Shown: in pieces, positions 8,703 to 15,669 of the stretch
How positions within the stretch are numbered: the stretch's first letter is position 1
How the letters are laid out: each line of letters starts with the position of its first letter
Assembly: GCA_934565415.1 (NCBI GenBank)
Contig: CAKTHQ010000027.1
Coordinates: 1 to 29,926, forward strand
Direction: 5' to 3'
Source of the DNA: an uncultured Oscillospiraceae bacterium
GTDB taxonomy: Bacteria; Bacillota; Clostridia; Oscillospirales; Oscillospiraceae
DNA: 29,926 bases
The notes under the pieces: model-generated
Told to the model about the DNA's origin: nothing
The model's database searches: none
The model's input: the letters and a program-made list of their open reading frames with translations, nothing else
Translations under genes and position numbers: made by a program

Positions 8703-10358
8703 TTAGATTTCCATGATCACAGGCAGGATCATGGGGTTTCGCTTGGTGGTCTTAAACAGGTAGCCGCTGATGTCGTTCTTGATGGCGGACTTGATGGCGG
8801 ACCAGTCTCTTACCCGCTTGCGCTGGCAGCGGTCGATGGCCTCCAGAGCCACCTGGCGCAGCTCTTCCATCAGCTCCTCGGACTCCTTCACATAGATAAA
8901 GCCTCTTGTAATGATGTCCGGACCGGTAACCACGGTGCCGTCCTGGCTGCTCAGATTGACGCAGACCACGATCATGCCGTCCTGGGCCAGGTGCTTCCGG
9001 TCCCGCAGGACCACGCTGCCCACGTCGCCAACGCCGGTGCCGTCTACAAAGACCTTTCCGGCGGGTACGGTGCCGTTTTCCTTGCAGGATTTGGCAGTGA
9101 ATTCAAACACGGTGCCGATTTCGCCAATGTGGATGTTCCGGGGGGACATTCCCATGGACTGGGCCAGCTTGCTGTGGATCTGCAGGTGCCGCTGCTCGCC
9201 GTGGAGGGGGATAAAGAACCGGGGCTTCACCAGGGCATGGACGATTTTCAGCTCCTCCTGGCAGGCGTGGCCGGAAACATGGAGACCCTCGCTCTTTTCG
9301 TACACCACATCGGCGCCCTTCCGGTACAGCTCATTGATGATCCGGGAAATGGCCTTTTCGTTGCCGGGGATGGCAGAGGCGGAAATGATGATCCGGTCCC
9401 CGGAGGTTACATCCACCTGCTTGTGGGTGGAGAAGGCCATTCGATACAATGCGGACATATTTTCACCCTGGGAGCCGGTGGAAACGATGACCAGCTTGTT
9501 TTTGGGGATGGTTTTGATGGTGCTCAGGTCCACAATGGTGCCCTGTTTTACCTTCAGGTATCCCAGCTCCTGGGCTACCTTCAGCATATTCTCCATGCTC
9601 CGGCCGGTAACGGCCACCTTCCGGCCATAGCGCTGGGCGGTGGAAATCACACTCTGAATCCGGTGCATATTGGAGGCAAAGGTGGTGATGATGATTCTCT
9701 GGTCGCAGTTCTTGAACTGACGGTCCAGGCTTTCGGCGACTACGTTTTCGCTGGGGGTATAGCCCTGGCGCTCTACGTTGGTGGAGTCCGCCAGCAGAGC
9801 CAAAACCCCTTCGTTGCCCAACTGCCCCAGCCGGGCCAGATCCATCATCCCATCGGCAGAGGTGGGATCGATCTTAAAGTCGCCGGTCATGACCACGGTG
9901 CCCACGGGGGTGTGGATGGCAAAAGCCACGGCGTCGGCAATGGAGTGGTTTACATGGATAAATTCTACGGTAAAGCATCCGGCCTTAACAATGTCGCCGG
10001 GCTTGTGGGTAATGAGCTTTACGGAATCGGCCAGCTTGTGCTCCTCCAGCTTCAGCTTGATGAGGCCATTGGTCATGGCAGTGCCGTGAATGGGGCAGTT
10101 GACCTGCTTCATGCAGTAGGGGATGGAGCCAATGTGGTCTTCGTGTCCGTGGGTAATGAACATACCCCGGAGCTTCTTCTGGTTGGCCACCAGATAGGAA
10201 AAGTCGGGGATTACCAGGTCCACACCGTACATATCGTCGTCCGGAAAGCCCACGCCGCAGTCTACCACGATCATGTCTTTGCCGTATTCCAGAACGGTAA
10301 TGTTTTTACCGATTTCGTCCAGTCCACCCAGGGGGATAATTCTTAATTTTTCAGCCAA
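8703..10358 (-). CDS. rnjA: Ribonuclease J
   Basis: Central RNA-decay and maturation nuclease of Firmicutes, with 5'-3' exonuclease and endonuclease activities, cytoplasmic. 551 aa, close to the usual 555. Metallo-beta-lactamase fold with the zinc motif HGHEDH at residues 70-75, further ligands in HVNHS and TGDFK, then a beta-CASP domain (STNVERQGYT, ITTFASNMHR, STGSQGE) and the C-terminal RMMBL segment with HVSGHA and PLHGE. The start is TTG at 10358: no ATG is available in frame nearby, and GGAG lies 12 bases upstream, a slightly long spacing. Only one RNase J is in the window, so whether it is the J1 or J2 paralogue is open. A leader of about 270 bases precedes it. Confidence 0.95.
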   Translation of the reverse strand: MAEKLRIIPLGGLDEIGKNITVLEYGKDMIVVDCGVGFPDDDMYGVDLVIPDFSYLVANQKKLRGMFITHGHEDHIGSIPYCMKQVNCPIHGTAMTNGLIKLKLEEHKLADSVKLITHKPGDIVKAGCFTVEFIHVNHSIADAVAFAIHTPVGTVVMTGDFKIDPTSADGMMDLARLGQLGNEGVLALLADSTNVERQGYTPSENVVAESLDRQFKNCDQRIIITTFASNMHRIQSVISTAQRYGRKVAVTGRSMENMLKVAQELGYLKVKQGTIVDLSTIKTIPKNKLVIVSTGSQGENMSALYRMAFSTHKQVDVTSGDRIIISASAIPGNEKAISRIINELYRKGADVVYEKSEGLHVSGHACQEELKIVHALVKPRFFIPLHGEQRHLQIHSKLAQSMGMSPRNIHIGEIGTVFEFTAKSCKENGTVPAGKVFVDGTGVGDVGSVVLRDRKHLAQDGMIVVCVNLSSQDGTVVTGPDIITRGFIYVKESEELMEELRQVALEAIDRCQRKRVRDWSAIKSAIKNDISGYLFKTTKRNPMILPVIMEI

Positions 10359-10634
10359 AGTATTCAGTTTCTCCTTTCAAATGTGAAAAATGTAAAAAAG
10401 TACACAGCAAGCAAGCAGCCGCTTTGGAAAATCCGGCCCTGATTCGCCATTTTTCTCCAAAAGAACGCCTGCATAATATATGGGGAAGCGTAAAACCCCA
10501 GCATTTTCCGCCTGGGTGCAAAAATGCAACACGGAAAAGAATGGGGAGCGCCAACCCTTATCTTACACGAAAAAACGTGTACTGTATCTTTGTTTCAGAT
10601 CTGCCGGGTCTGCCTACCCGCACAAGTCAAGCCT
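10359..10634 (-). other. Long untranslated leader upstream of RNase J
   Basis: About 270 bases between the predicted promoter and the TTG start, with no supportable ORF. It holds a small hairpin (TACACG/CGTGTA around a six-T loop, near 10564-10581). RNase J mRNA leaders could serve autoregulation, but no known element is recognised. Confidence 0.4.
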
Positions 10635-10643
10635 ATTATAGCA
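10635..10643 (-). promoter_or_regulatory. Extended -10 promoter for RNase J
   Basis: Minus strand reads TGC-TATAAT (10643 to 10635), a perfect -10 with extended TGn. No good -35. Predicted start near 10628. Confidence 0.55.
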
Positions 10644-10703
10644 TAGTTTGGCCGGAAAGTATACCATTATTTTTATAAATCTTTTGTGACCGTAAAATCT
10701 TGG

Positions 10704-10732
10704 TTGCGAAACCTGGCAGACAGTGGTATAAT
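10704..10732 (+). promoter_or_regulatory. Promoter of the gtrA-like gene
   Basis: TTGCGA at 10704-10709, 17-base spacer, TATAAT at 10727-10732, preceded by TGG (extended -10). Predicted start near 10739, 27 bases before the ATG. Confidence 0.8.
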
Positions 10733-10765
10733 ACCCGGGAAATACAACCGGACGGGAGAAATTAT

Positions 10766-11188
10766 ATGATAGAAAAAATCAAGAACCTGGTAAAAAGCCA
10801 CTTGGATGTGGTAACTTACCTTATTTTTGGCGTTTTAACCACCGTCGTTAATTATGCAATCTACCTGCCCTGCCTTAATATCCTGGGCCTTTCCGCTGCG
10901 GTCAGCAATTCCATTGCCTGGGTAGTGGCTGTAATCTTTGCTTTTGTCACCAATAAGCCATTTGTCTTTGGCAGCCACGACTGGTCTATGAAGGTGGTGG
11001 TTCCGGAATTTACCAAGTTCATCGCTACCCGCGTTTCCTCCGGCGTTCTGGAGACGCTGATTCTTTTGGTGGCCGTAGATGCCCTGGGCGGCAACGGCAA
11101 TATCTGGAAGCTCATTACCCAGGTGCTGGTTATTATTATCAACTATGTAGGCAGTAAGCTGCTGGTGTTCCGGAAACAAGGAAAGTAA
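10766..11188 (+). CDS. GtrA-family membrane protein
   Basis: 140 aa with four predicted membrane helices: around residues 14-34, 38-60, 75-100 and 112-134. The family pattern is clear: YLIFGVLTTVVNYAIY near the N-terminus, then VVAVIFAFVTNKPFVF after helix 2, and a C-terminal helix ending NYVGSKLLVFRK. GtrA-like proteins are proposed flippases or helpers moving polyprenyl-phosphate-linked sugars across the membrane for glycan or teichoic-acid decoration. ATG at 10766 chosen because GGGAG lies eight bases upstream and an extended -10 promoter ends just before. No glycosyltransferase is adjacent, so the substrate is unknown. Single-gene unit, with tRNA-Ser downstream under its own promoter. Confidence 0.88.
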   Translation: MIEKIKNLVKSHLDVVTYLIFGVLTTVVNYAIYLPCLNILGLSAAVSNSIAWVVAVIFAFVTNKPFVFGSHDWSMKVVVPEFTKFIATRVSSGVLETLILLVAVDALGGNGNIWKLITQVLVIIINYVGSKLLVFRKQGK

Positions 11189-11227
11189 GCCGCATTCGGA
11201 AAAAATTCCCAGATCGGGAAAAGATGC

Positions 11228-11264
11228 TTGACAAACCTGCCCGGATATGATAGTATATCCGGGC
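11228..11264 (+). promoter_or_regulatory. tRNA-Ser promoter overlapped by a 10-bp palindrome
   Basis: TTGACA at 11228-11233, 17-base spacer, TAGTAT at 11251-11256. A perfect 10-bp inverted repeat (11239-11248 with 11255-11264, six bases between) is centred on the -10. No T-run follows, so it does not look like a terminator. Confidence 0.75.
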
Positions 11265-11289
11265 AGTCAGCTGAATGTGCTTTTGATTC

Positions 11290-11381
11290 GGAGTGATACC
11301 CAAGAGGCCGAAGGGGCTCCCCTGCTAAGGGAGTAGGCGTCTAAAAAGCGCGCGAGGGTTCAAATCCCTCTCACTCCGCCA
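11290..11381 (+). tRNA. tRNA-Ser (anticodon GCU)
   Basis: Class II tRNA with a long variable arm. Acceptor stem GGAGTGA (11290-11296) pairs with TCACTCC (11371-11377); encoded CCA at 11379-11381. Anticodon stem CTCCC/GGGAG encloses loop CTGCTAA, giving anticodon GCT, which reads AGC and AGU. T-arm GAGGG-TTCAAAT-CCCTC is intact. Own promoter upstream and hairpin terminator downstream. Confidence 0.96.
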
Positions 11382-11387
11382 CGATAT

Positions 11388-11428
11388 AGCAGTTGGAAAT
11401 GGTTCATTTCTGGCTGCTTTATTGTTTT
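11388..11428 (+). terminator. Terminator of tRNA-Ser
   Basis: 14-bp stem with three G-U pairs (11388-11401 with 11405-11418), 3-base loop, then TTATTGTTTT. Confidence 0.75.
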
Positions 11429-11449
11429 ATACGGCATTTTATAGTAAGA

Positions 11450-11488
11450 CGGTGGATTGAATGATTTCGCACAAATCCACCGCCTTTT
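11450..11488 (+). terminator. Second hairpin with T-run
   Basis: 9-bp inverted repeat (11450-11458 with 11474-11482), followed after two bases by TTTTATTTTA. May act as a back-up terminator before the tetR promoter. Confidence 0.45.
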
Positions 11489-11499
11489 ATTTTATGCGC

Positions 11500-11528
11500 T
11501 TGACATCCTACCGCCCGGTAGTTATACT
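11500..11528 (+). promoter_or_regulatory. tetR promoter with a likely operator
   Basis: TTGACA at 11500-11505, 17-base spacer, TATACT at 11523-11528. The spacer contains the inverted repeat CTACCG-CC-CGGTAG (11508-11521), a typical place for TetR-family self-repression. Confidence 0.8.
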
Positions 11529-11557
11529 ATAGAAAAACGAAATCAGGAGGCGGCACC

Positions 11558-12190
11558 ATGCCGGTAAAAGGAAACACAAAGCAGGAAATATTGGATGCGG
11601 CCCTGGACCTGTTCTCTGTGCAGGGCTACGAGGCAACTTCGATTTCTCAGATCGCCGATGCGGTGGGCATCCGGAAGGCGTCCCTGTACAGCCATTTTGA
11701 GAACAAGCAGGCGATTCTGGATGCACTGGTTAAAGAGACCCTGGAGCAGTATGATGCCCATTCTATTTTTACGAATACCAATTGGGAGGACCCGGCCTTT
11801 ACAAAGGACATGGGAGATCTGACCCCCAAGGCAGTGGCCCAGATGATTGTCGGCCAGGTGCAGTTTATTCTCCACACGCCAAAGATCTACAAGGCCCGCA
11901 AAATGCTGACCATCGAGCAGTTTCAGAATCCCCAGCTGGCCCAGATGCAGACCAGGCAGAACTATACCAATGTGATGCAGTATGTCACGGGCCTTGTCCG
12001 CTTCCTGATCTGCCAGGGCAAGCTTCGGGAGGAGGACCCGGAAATCATGGCGGCCCAGCTGAGCTTGCCCATTTCCGTATGGATCAACCTCTGCGACCGG
12101 GAGCCGGAGCGGGAAGAGGAGGTGGCCGGGCTGATCGAGCGGCACATCCGCCAATTCTTTAAAGTTTACCAGCCGGAGGGGACACAATGA
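11558..12190 (+). CDS. TetR-family transcriptional regulator
   Basis: 210 aa. The N-terminal helix-turn-helix spans residues about 8-55, with the family pattern ILDAALDLFSVQGYEATSISQIA, then GIRKASLYSHFENKQAIL. The C-terminal part is a ligand-binding domain whose ligand cannot be read from sequence. Start supported by AGGAGG ten bases upstream and the promoter ending at 11528. Stop overlaps the next ATG (ATGA, 12187-12190), so the acetyltransferase is translationally coupled. A palindrome in the promoter spacer suggests that the regulator represses its own operon, which would include the downstream genes. Confidence 0.93.
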   Translation: MPVKGNTKQEILDAALDLFSVQGYEATSISQIADAVGIRKASLYSHFENKQAILDALVKETLEQYDAHSIFTNTNWEDPAFTKDMGDLTPKAVAQMIVGQVQFILHTPKIYKARKMLTIEQFQNPQLAQMQTRQNYTNVMQYVTGLVRFLICQGKLREEDPEIMAAQLSLPISVWINLCDREPEREEEVAGLIERHIRQFFKVYQPEGTQ

Positions 12191-12933
12191 ACTACATCCG
12201 TATCACCAAAGACAATATCGACAAAGAGCATATCTGCTGTGCCATGTCCGGCAAGCAGAGTTTTGCCAAAAAGGAATGGCTTAAACAAAGATTTGATGAA
12301 GGCCTGGTGTTCTACCGCAGTGAAGAGCGGGGCAAGTGCTTTATTGAGTACATCCCGGCGGAAAACGCCTGGGTGCCCATTGAGGCCGATGGGTATCTCT
12401 ATATCAATTGCCTGTGGGTCTCTGGCTCTATGAAGGGCCACGGCTATTCCACGGACCTGTTGGACGAGTGCATCCGGGATGCCAAAGCCCAGGGGAAGCA
12501 GGGGCTGTGCATCCTGTGTGCCCAGGGCCGGAAGCGGGAATTTCTGGCAGACCCCAAATTCCTTGTCCATAAGGGCTTTTTATTGGCGGATACCTCGGAT
12601 TGCGGCATTACGCTTTTGCATCTGCCCCTGAAGGAGGAAGCCCATATGCCCCAATTTAAGGACTGCGCCAGGCACCCGAAGGCGGACGGCGAGGGCTTTG
12701 TCCTGTACTATACGGACCAGTGCCCCTTTACCTATTACTGGGTGCCAAAGGTAGAAGAAGCAGCCAAGGAACACAATATTCCGCTGAAGACCTTCCACAT
12801 CACCACCAAGGAAGCCGCCCAAAATGTACCGGCCCCGGTAACCACCTATGCCATGTTCCGGGACGGGGAATTTGTCACCCAGGGCATCCTGTCCGACAAA
12901 AAGTTTCTGGCCCTGGCGGGCGTGAAAGAATAA
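12187..12933 (+). CDS. YoaP-like GNAT N-acetyltransferase
   Basis: 248 aa. The N-terminal half is a GNAT domain, with the acetyl-CoA loop region LWVSGSMKGHGYSTDLL (about residues 78-94). The C-terminal half matches the YoaP-like extension: LYYTDQCPFTYYW, then VEEAAKEHNIPLK, a thioredoxin-like layout with CPFT in place of CxxC. YoaP-like two-domain proteins are found widely in Firmicutes; the substrate is unknown. Overlaps the tetR stop by four bases, so the regulator probably controls it. The acetyl acceptor may be a toxic small molecule, by analogy with other TetR-GNAT pairs; this is inference. Confidence 0.85.
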   Translation: MNYIRITKDNIDKEHICCAMSGKQSFAKKEWLKQRFDEGLVFYRSEERGKCFIEYIPAENAWVPIEADGYLYINCLWVSGSMKGHGYSTDLLDECIRDAKAQGKQGLCILCAQGRKREFLADPKFLVHKGFLLADTSDCGITLLHLPLKEEAHMPQFKDCARHPKADGEGFVLYYTDQCPFTYYWVPKVEEAAKEHNIPLKTFHITTKEAAQNVPAPVTTYAMFRDGEFVTQGILSDKKFLALAGVKE

Positions 12934-12952
12934 AGAAAGCGGAGGCTCGGCT

Positions 12953-13018
12953 ATGCTGTGCCTTGGCAGCGTGCTGACCCAGCGTGGAAAGCAGAAAGAC
13001 GAAGAAAATAAACAGTGA
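12953..13018 (+). CDS. Possible 21-residue small protein
   Basis: ATG at 12953 after GCGGAGG with a seven-base spacer; 21 codons, then TGA. Starts with a hydrophobic stretch (MLCLGSVL) and ends highly charged (KQKDEENK). Its stop is 23 bases before the next ATG. The good ribosome site and position between two operon genes are the only support; it could be chance. Confidence 0.3.
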   Translation: MLCLGSVLTQRGKQKDEENKQ

Positions 13019-13041
13019 AAACTTTGGAACGGGAGGGGAGC

Positions 13042-13551
13042 ATGACCATGTCCAAAAGGACCCGCCAATACCTGGGCATTTTATCGGCGGTTGCTGCCTA
13101 TTATTTGGTCCATGAGGGGGCCCACCTACTGTATGCTCTTTTGACCGGCGCCTTCAAACAGGTAAACCTCCTGGGCCTTGGGATACAGATTGATGTGTAT
13201 GCCGGACGGATGACCGATACCAAGATGGGGTTCTTTTGTCTTGCAGGGGCGGCAGCTACTTTTTGCTTCGGATACCTGCTGGCGGCCCTGTCAAAGAGAA
13301 TCTGCCGGAGAAAAAGCAAGCTGTTTCGGGCAATTATGTACTACAGTACCGTTGCGCTGCTGCTTCTGGACCCGCTGTATTTAAGTGCCCTGTGCGGCTT
13401 CTTTGGGGGCGGGGATATGAACGGCATCGCCCTTCTTTGCCCGGAATGGGCAGCCAGGGGATTATTTGGGCTTTTGCTGGTTATAAACGGATTCGTATTT
13501 TGGAGGCGTTTGCTTCCCATCTATCGGAGCTCCTTTTTACAAAACAATTGA
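13042..13551 (+). CDS. Membrane protein with an M50-like HEGAH zinc motif
   Basis: 169 aa with about four membrane helices. The first helix contains HEGAH (residues 24-28) in YYLVHEGAHLLYALLTG, the placement seen in site-2-type (M50) intramembrane metalloproteases. A later LLLLDPLYL or GGGDMNGIAL segment could supply the third zinc ligand, but neither matches the usual NPDG or LDG exactly. ATG at 13042 is preferred over the GTG at 13015 because GGGAGGGG lies just upstream. Fits in the tetR-led run. May be a protease or a degenerate relative; substrate unknown. Confidence 0.7.
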   Translation: MTMSKRTRQYLGILSAVAAYYLVHEGAHLLYALLTGAFKQVNLLGLGIQIDVYAGRMTDTKMGFFCLAGAAATFCFGYLLAALSKRICRRKSKLFRAIMYYSTVALLLLDPLYLSALCGFFGGGDMNGIALLCPEWAARGLFGLLLVINGFVFWRRLLPIYRSSFLQNN

Positions 13552-13571
13552 ACGAATTTTGGGAGGCAACA

Positions 13572-14024
13572 ATGGAATTTAGACCAATTGATCGGTCCAA
13601 CTACTGGGACTGTATGTCCCTGACGGTGGCTGAAAGTCAAAAATGGTTCGTGGCGGACAATAAGCAATCCCTGGTGGAGGCAGCCTACGAAGAGGGGTTG
13701 TATGTACTGGGAATTTATCAGGAGGAGACCATGGTAGGCTTTCTTCTGTATGATTATGATGAATCGATCCCCGGCTGGTCTTTGAGCCGGTTTATGATCG
13801 GCAAAGAGTTCCAGGGAAAGGGCTACGGCAAGCAGGCGGTAATGGAATTTTTGGATAAGTTTCAAAAAGAATATCAGACCGATAAATTGTACATCAGCGT
13901 ATCTTTGGAAAACAAGGCCGCCCGGAAAATGTTCGGGGATCTTGGCTTCCGGGAGGTCAAAGAGGTGCGCTACACCTTTTTGGGAAGGCAGTTCCGGGAG
14001 ATGCAGATGGTGAAGGAGCTGTAA
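13572..14024 (+). CDS. GNAT N-acetyltransferase
   Basis: 150 aa single-domain GNAT. Acetyl-CoA loop visible as KEFQGKGYGKQAV (about residues 79-91), followed by the LYISVSLENKAARKMFGDLGF region typical of motif B. Its N-terminus (FRPIDRSNYWDCMSLTV) resembles polyamine-type acetyltransferases of the SpeG/BltD kind, but this is weak. Start at 13572 chosen because GGGAGG precedes it closely; the frame extends further upstream only inside the previous gene. Last gene of the tetR-led run. Confidence 0.85.
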   Translation: MEFRPIDRSNYWDCMSLTVAESQKWFVADNKQSLVEAAYEEGLYVLGIYQEETMVGFLLYDYDESIPGWSLSRFMIGKEFQGKGYGKQAVMEFLDKFQKEYQTDKLYISVSLENKAARKMFGDLGFREVKEVRYTFLGRQFREMQMVKEL

Positions 14025-14329
14025 AATGCATAATAAGCAATGCGGTAATAGGTTCCACAAATGGGGAGTTGTGGAACTCTTTGCCCGTAGGGGACGATGC
14101 CCACATCGTCCCGAAAGGTAACGGTACAAAACAGGTCGGTTGTATGGTAGGTACCGAAGGCACGCTCCCCATCCCCTCTCCAAGCAGGAGCGGGTAATGC
14201 GCCTGCGGCGCATTCATGAATTGCTGCAAAATTTCATCTGATATACTGGATTTTTCCAAAAACCTGTTGTACAATAAAAAGAAAAACCGCAATTCTGCAA
14301 AGAATTACGGCAGGGAAGAGGCAGTGGAT
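14025..14329. repeat. Palindrome cluster between the GNAT and lipoprotein genes
   Basis: No gene. Holds four inverted repeats in about 165 bases: 14052-14060 with 14069-14077 (9 bp, perfect); 14091-14099 with 14104-14112 (9 bp, perfect, loop CCCA); 14122-14127 with 14151-14156 (6 bp, long loop); and 14196-14203 with 14207-14214 (8 bp, perfect, loop TGC). They look like packed REP-type elements. The last 90 bases are AT-rich and carry a weak promoter. Confidence 0.7.
14239..14247 (+). promoter_or_regulatory. Weak extended -10 promoter for the lipoprotein
   Basis: TGA-TATACT with no clear -35. An alternative TACAAT lies at 14270-14275. One of the two probably serves the gene at 14330. Confidence 0.4.
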
Positions 14330-14782
14330 ATGAAGCGACTACAGAGAACGGTGACTGTTTTAATGGTGTTGCTATTGGCCCTGACCGCCTGCGACAAGCG
14401 TACCACGGTAAATCTTTCGGAGCTGGAGACGGCTGCCATCACGGAAACGGAAGCAGAAACCACCGAGGTGTCGGCCACGAAAGCTCCGCCGGCGGAGACG
14501 CCTACGATGGAAGAAACCATACCTGCCACAGAAGCGCCCACGCAGCCAGCGGAGACACCCGCGCAGACTAAGGAAGCGATCCCGGAAGCTACCGAAACGT
14601 CAACGGCAGGGGAAAAGGCAGGGATTTCCTATATCTTGAATACCAATTCCAAGAAGATCCATTACCCAACCTGCGAAAGTGTCCAGAAGATGAAGCCCAG
14701 CAACAAAAAGGAATACACGGGCACTATGGAGGACTTGCTGAAACAGGGCTATGTGCCTTGCAAAATGTGTAAGCCGGAATAA
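14330..14782 (+). CDS. Lipoprotein with a C-terminal Cys/His domain
   Basis: 150 aa. Signal peptide of lipoprotein type: MKRLQRTVTVLMVLLLALTAC, lipobox LTAC, so Cys21 would be lipidated and the protein held on the outer face of the membrane. Residues about 30-95 are a Thr/Glu/Ala/Pro-rich linker. The last 50 residues, starting near SYILNTNSKKIHYPTC and ending GYVPCKMCKPE, form a compact domain with one His and three Cys (H-x3-C ... C-x2-C), as found at the ends of secreted nucleases and competence-type proteins of Firmicutes (Ada-like zinc site). Metal or DNA binding is inferred. ATG at 14330 chosen because the signal peptide starts there. Single-gene unit. Confidence 0.83.
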   Translation: MKRLQRTVTVLMVLLLALTACDKRTTVNLSELETAAITETEAETTEVSATKAPPAETPTMEETIPATEAPTQPAETPAQTKEAIPEATETSTAGEKAGISYILNTNSKKIHYPTCESVQKMKPSNKKEYTGTMEDLLKQGYVPCKMCKPE

Positions 14783-14811
14783 CAAAAGGGGACTGCTTAG
14801 GCAGCCCCCTA
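14781..14811 (-). terminator. Terminator of the thioesterase operon
   Basis: 8-bp GC stem with one bulge (14788-14796 with 14801-14808), followed on the minus strand by TTTTGTT. The plus-strand side has no T-run, but the hairpin may also help end the lipoprotein transcript. Confidence 0.65.
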
Positions 14812-14817
14812 AAATAT

Positions 14818-15141
14818 TTACTTCTCCTCTACATAGGACACAAACCCCAGCGTCATATAATCCAGGTACACCTGCTTGTCTGGGGTCTTTCCCATGGTCA
14901 CCCGGTGGCAGTTGACCTCCCATACCGGGGAACCCTCCAAAGTGGTGGACTTGATTTCAAAAACGTGGTTCCAGCTGCGGCCCTCCATATAGGGGGTCTC
15001 CCGGGTGAAGCGGATCAGCTCCAGCTTGCGGAAGTGGAAGGTGGGGAAGGCGTTCTGGATACAGGCCTCAAACAAAAGCTCTGCGTCCCGCACGCTGCCT
15101 TGCTCAAAGGTGCTGCGGATCATTGCTCTGTAGTCTTCCAT
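14818..15141 (-). CDS. Uncharacterised 107-residue protein
   Basis: Not recognised. Soluble, no signal peptide or membrane segment. Starts MEDYRAMIRSTFEQGS; the middle (FPTFHFRKLELIRFT, then NHVFEIKSTTLEGSPVWEVNCH) looks like alternating beta strands. ATG at 15141 follows AAGGAGG at good spacing. It is 12 bases downstream of the thioesterase-like gene, in the same operon, so a linked role in acyl-CoA handling is possible but unproven. Confidence 0.8.
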   Translation of the reverse strand: MEDYRAMIRSTFEQGSVRDAELLFEACIQNAFPTFHFRKLELIRFTRETPYMEGRSWNHVFEIKSTTLEGSPVWEVNCHRVTMGKTPDKQVYLDYMTLGFVSYVEEK

Positions 15142-15153
15142 AGTAATGCCTCC

Positions 15154-15540
15154 TTATAGCTTTTGATAGGTTTTGTCCAGAAATTTCTGGCTGTTTACAA
15201 TCACACGGGTATGGGTGCCGTGGCCGATCTCCCCGGCTTCATCAAAGACCTGAATGCGGAAGGAGATTTTCTTCCCCTCCACGGCGGTGACCTCTGCTTC
15301 GGCCCGGACCTCCAGGCCTACGGGAGTGGCGCTGGTATGGGCGATGTTCAGTTCGGTGCCCACGGTGGTCTGCCCCTCGGGTATGCAGGCGGCGATGGCC
15401 TCGCAGGCGGCCCCCTCCATCAGGGCGGCCATAGAGGGGGTGGCGTATACCAGCAGCTCGCCGGAGCCCACCTCCAGGGCGGTGTCCTCTTTCTCTACCT
15501 GGGTGGCGGCTTCGCCTTTTAAACCAACAGTGATCTCCAT
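15154..15540 (-). CDS. FlK-like hotdog thioesterase
   Basis: 128 aa, the size of a single hotdog domain. Matches the fluoroacetyl-CoA-thioesterase (FlK)-like family: YATPSMAALMEGAAC near residues 32-46, then GTELNIAHTSATPVG (61-75), and GHGTHTRVIV near the end. The FlK triad Thr/Glu/His corresponds to T34, E42 and H68, all present. The family hydrolyses small acyl-CoA thioesters; in gut Clostridia the substrate is unknown, and fluoroacetate itself is unlikely. ATG at 15540 follows AGAGGAG at good spacing. Promoter directly upstream. Confidence 0.88.
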   Translation of the reverse strand: MEITVGLKGEAATQVEKEDTALEVGSGELLVYATPSMAALMEGAACEAIAACIPEGQTTVGTELNIAHTSATPVGLEVRAEAEVTAVEGKKISFRIQVFDEAGEIGHGTHTRVIVNSQKFLDKTYQKL

Positions 15541-15568
15541 GGGGATCTCCTCTTTCCTTTTTTCTTTC

Positions 15569-15597
15569 ATATTAGCGCAAAGCGGCGGCCTTGTCAA
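15569..15597 (-). promoter_or_regulatory. Promoter of the thioesterase operon
   Basis: On the minus strand: TTGACA (15597-15592), 17-base spacer, TAATAT (15574-15569). Confidence 0.85.
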
Positions 15598-15607
15598 TTG
15601 AAAGGGC

Positions 15608-15636
15608 TTGCGAAACCGTAAGTTTTTTTCTATAAT
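15608..15636 (+). promoter_or_regulatory. Divergent promoter of the membrane-protein gene
   Basis: TTGCGA (15608-15613), 17-base spacer, TATAAT (15631-15636). Its -35 is only 10 bases from the -35 of the opposite promoter. Confidence 0.85.
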
Positions 15637-15669
15637 AGAGTGGCTGCAATTAAGAAGGGAGTACCCGAA

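Noticed and set aside
8673..10346. 557-codon open frame on the plus strand opposite RNase J
   Set aside because: It mirrors the codon structure of rnj, has no ribosome site and gives a low-complexity Gly/His-rich product. RNase J has full family motifs.
11450..11488. Attachment site next to tRNA-Ser
   Set aside because: No direct repeat of the tRNA 3' end and no integrase gene were seen; it reads as a hairpin terminator.
13015..13041. GTG start nine codons upstream for the HEGAH protein
   Set aside because: The ATG at 13042 has GGGAGGGG just before it; the extra residues are not conserved-looking and overlap the small ORF stop.
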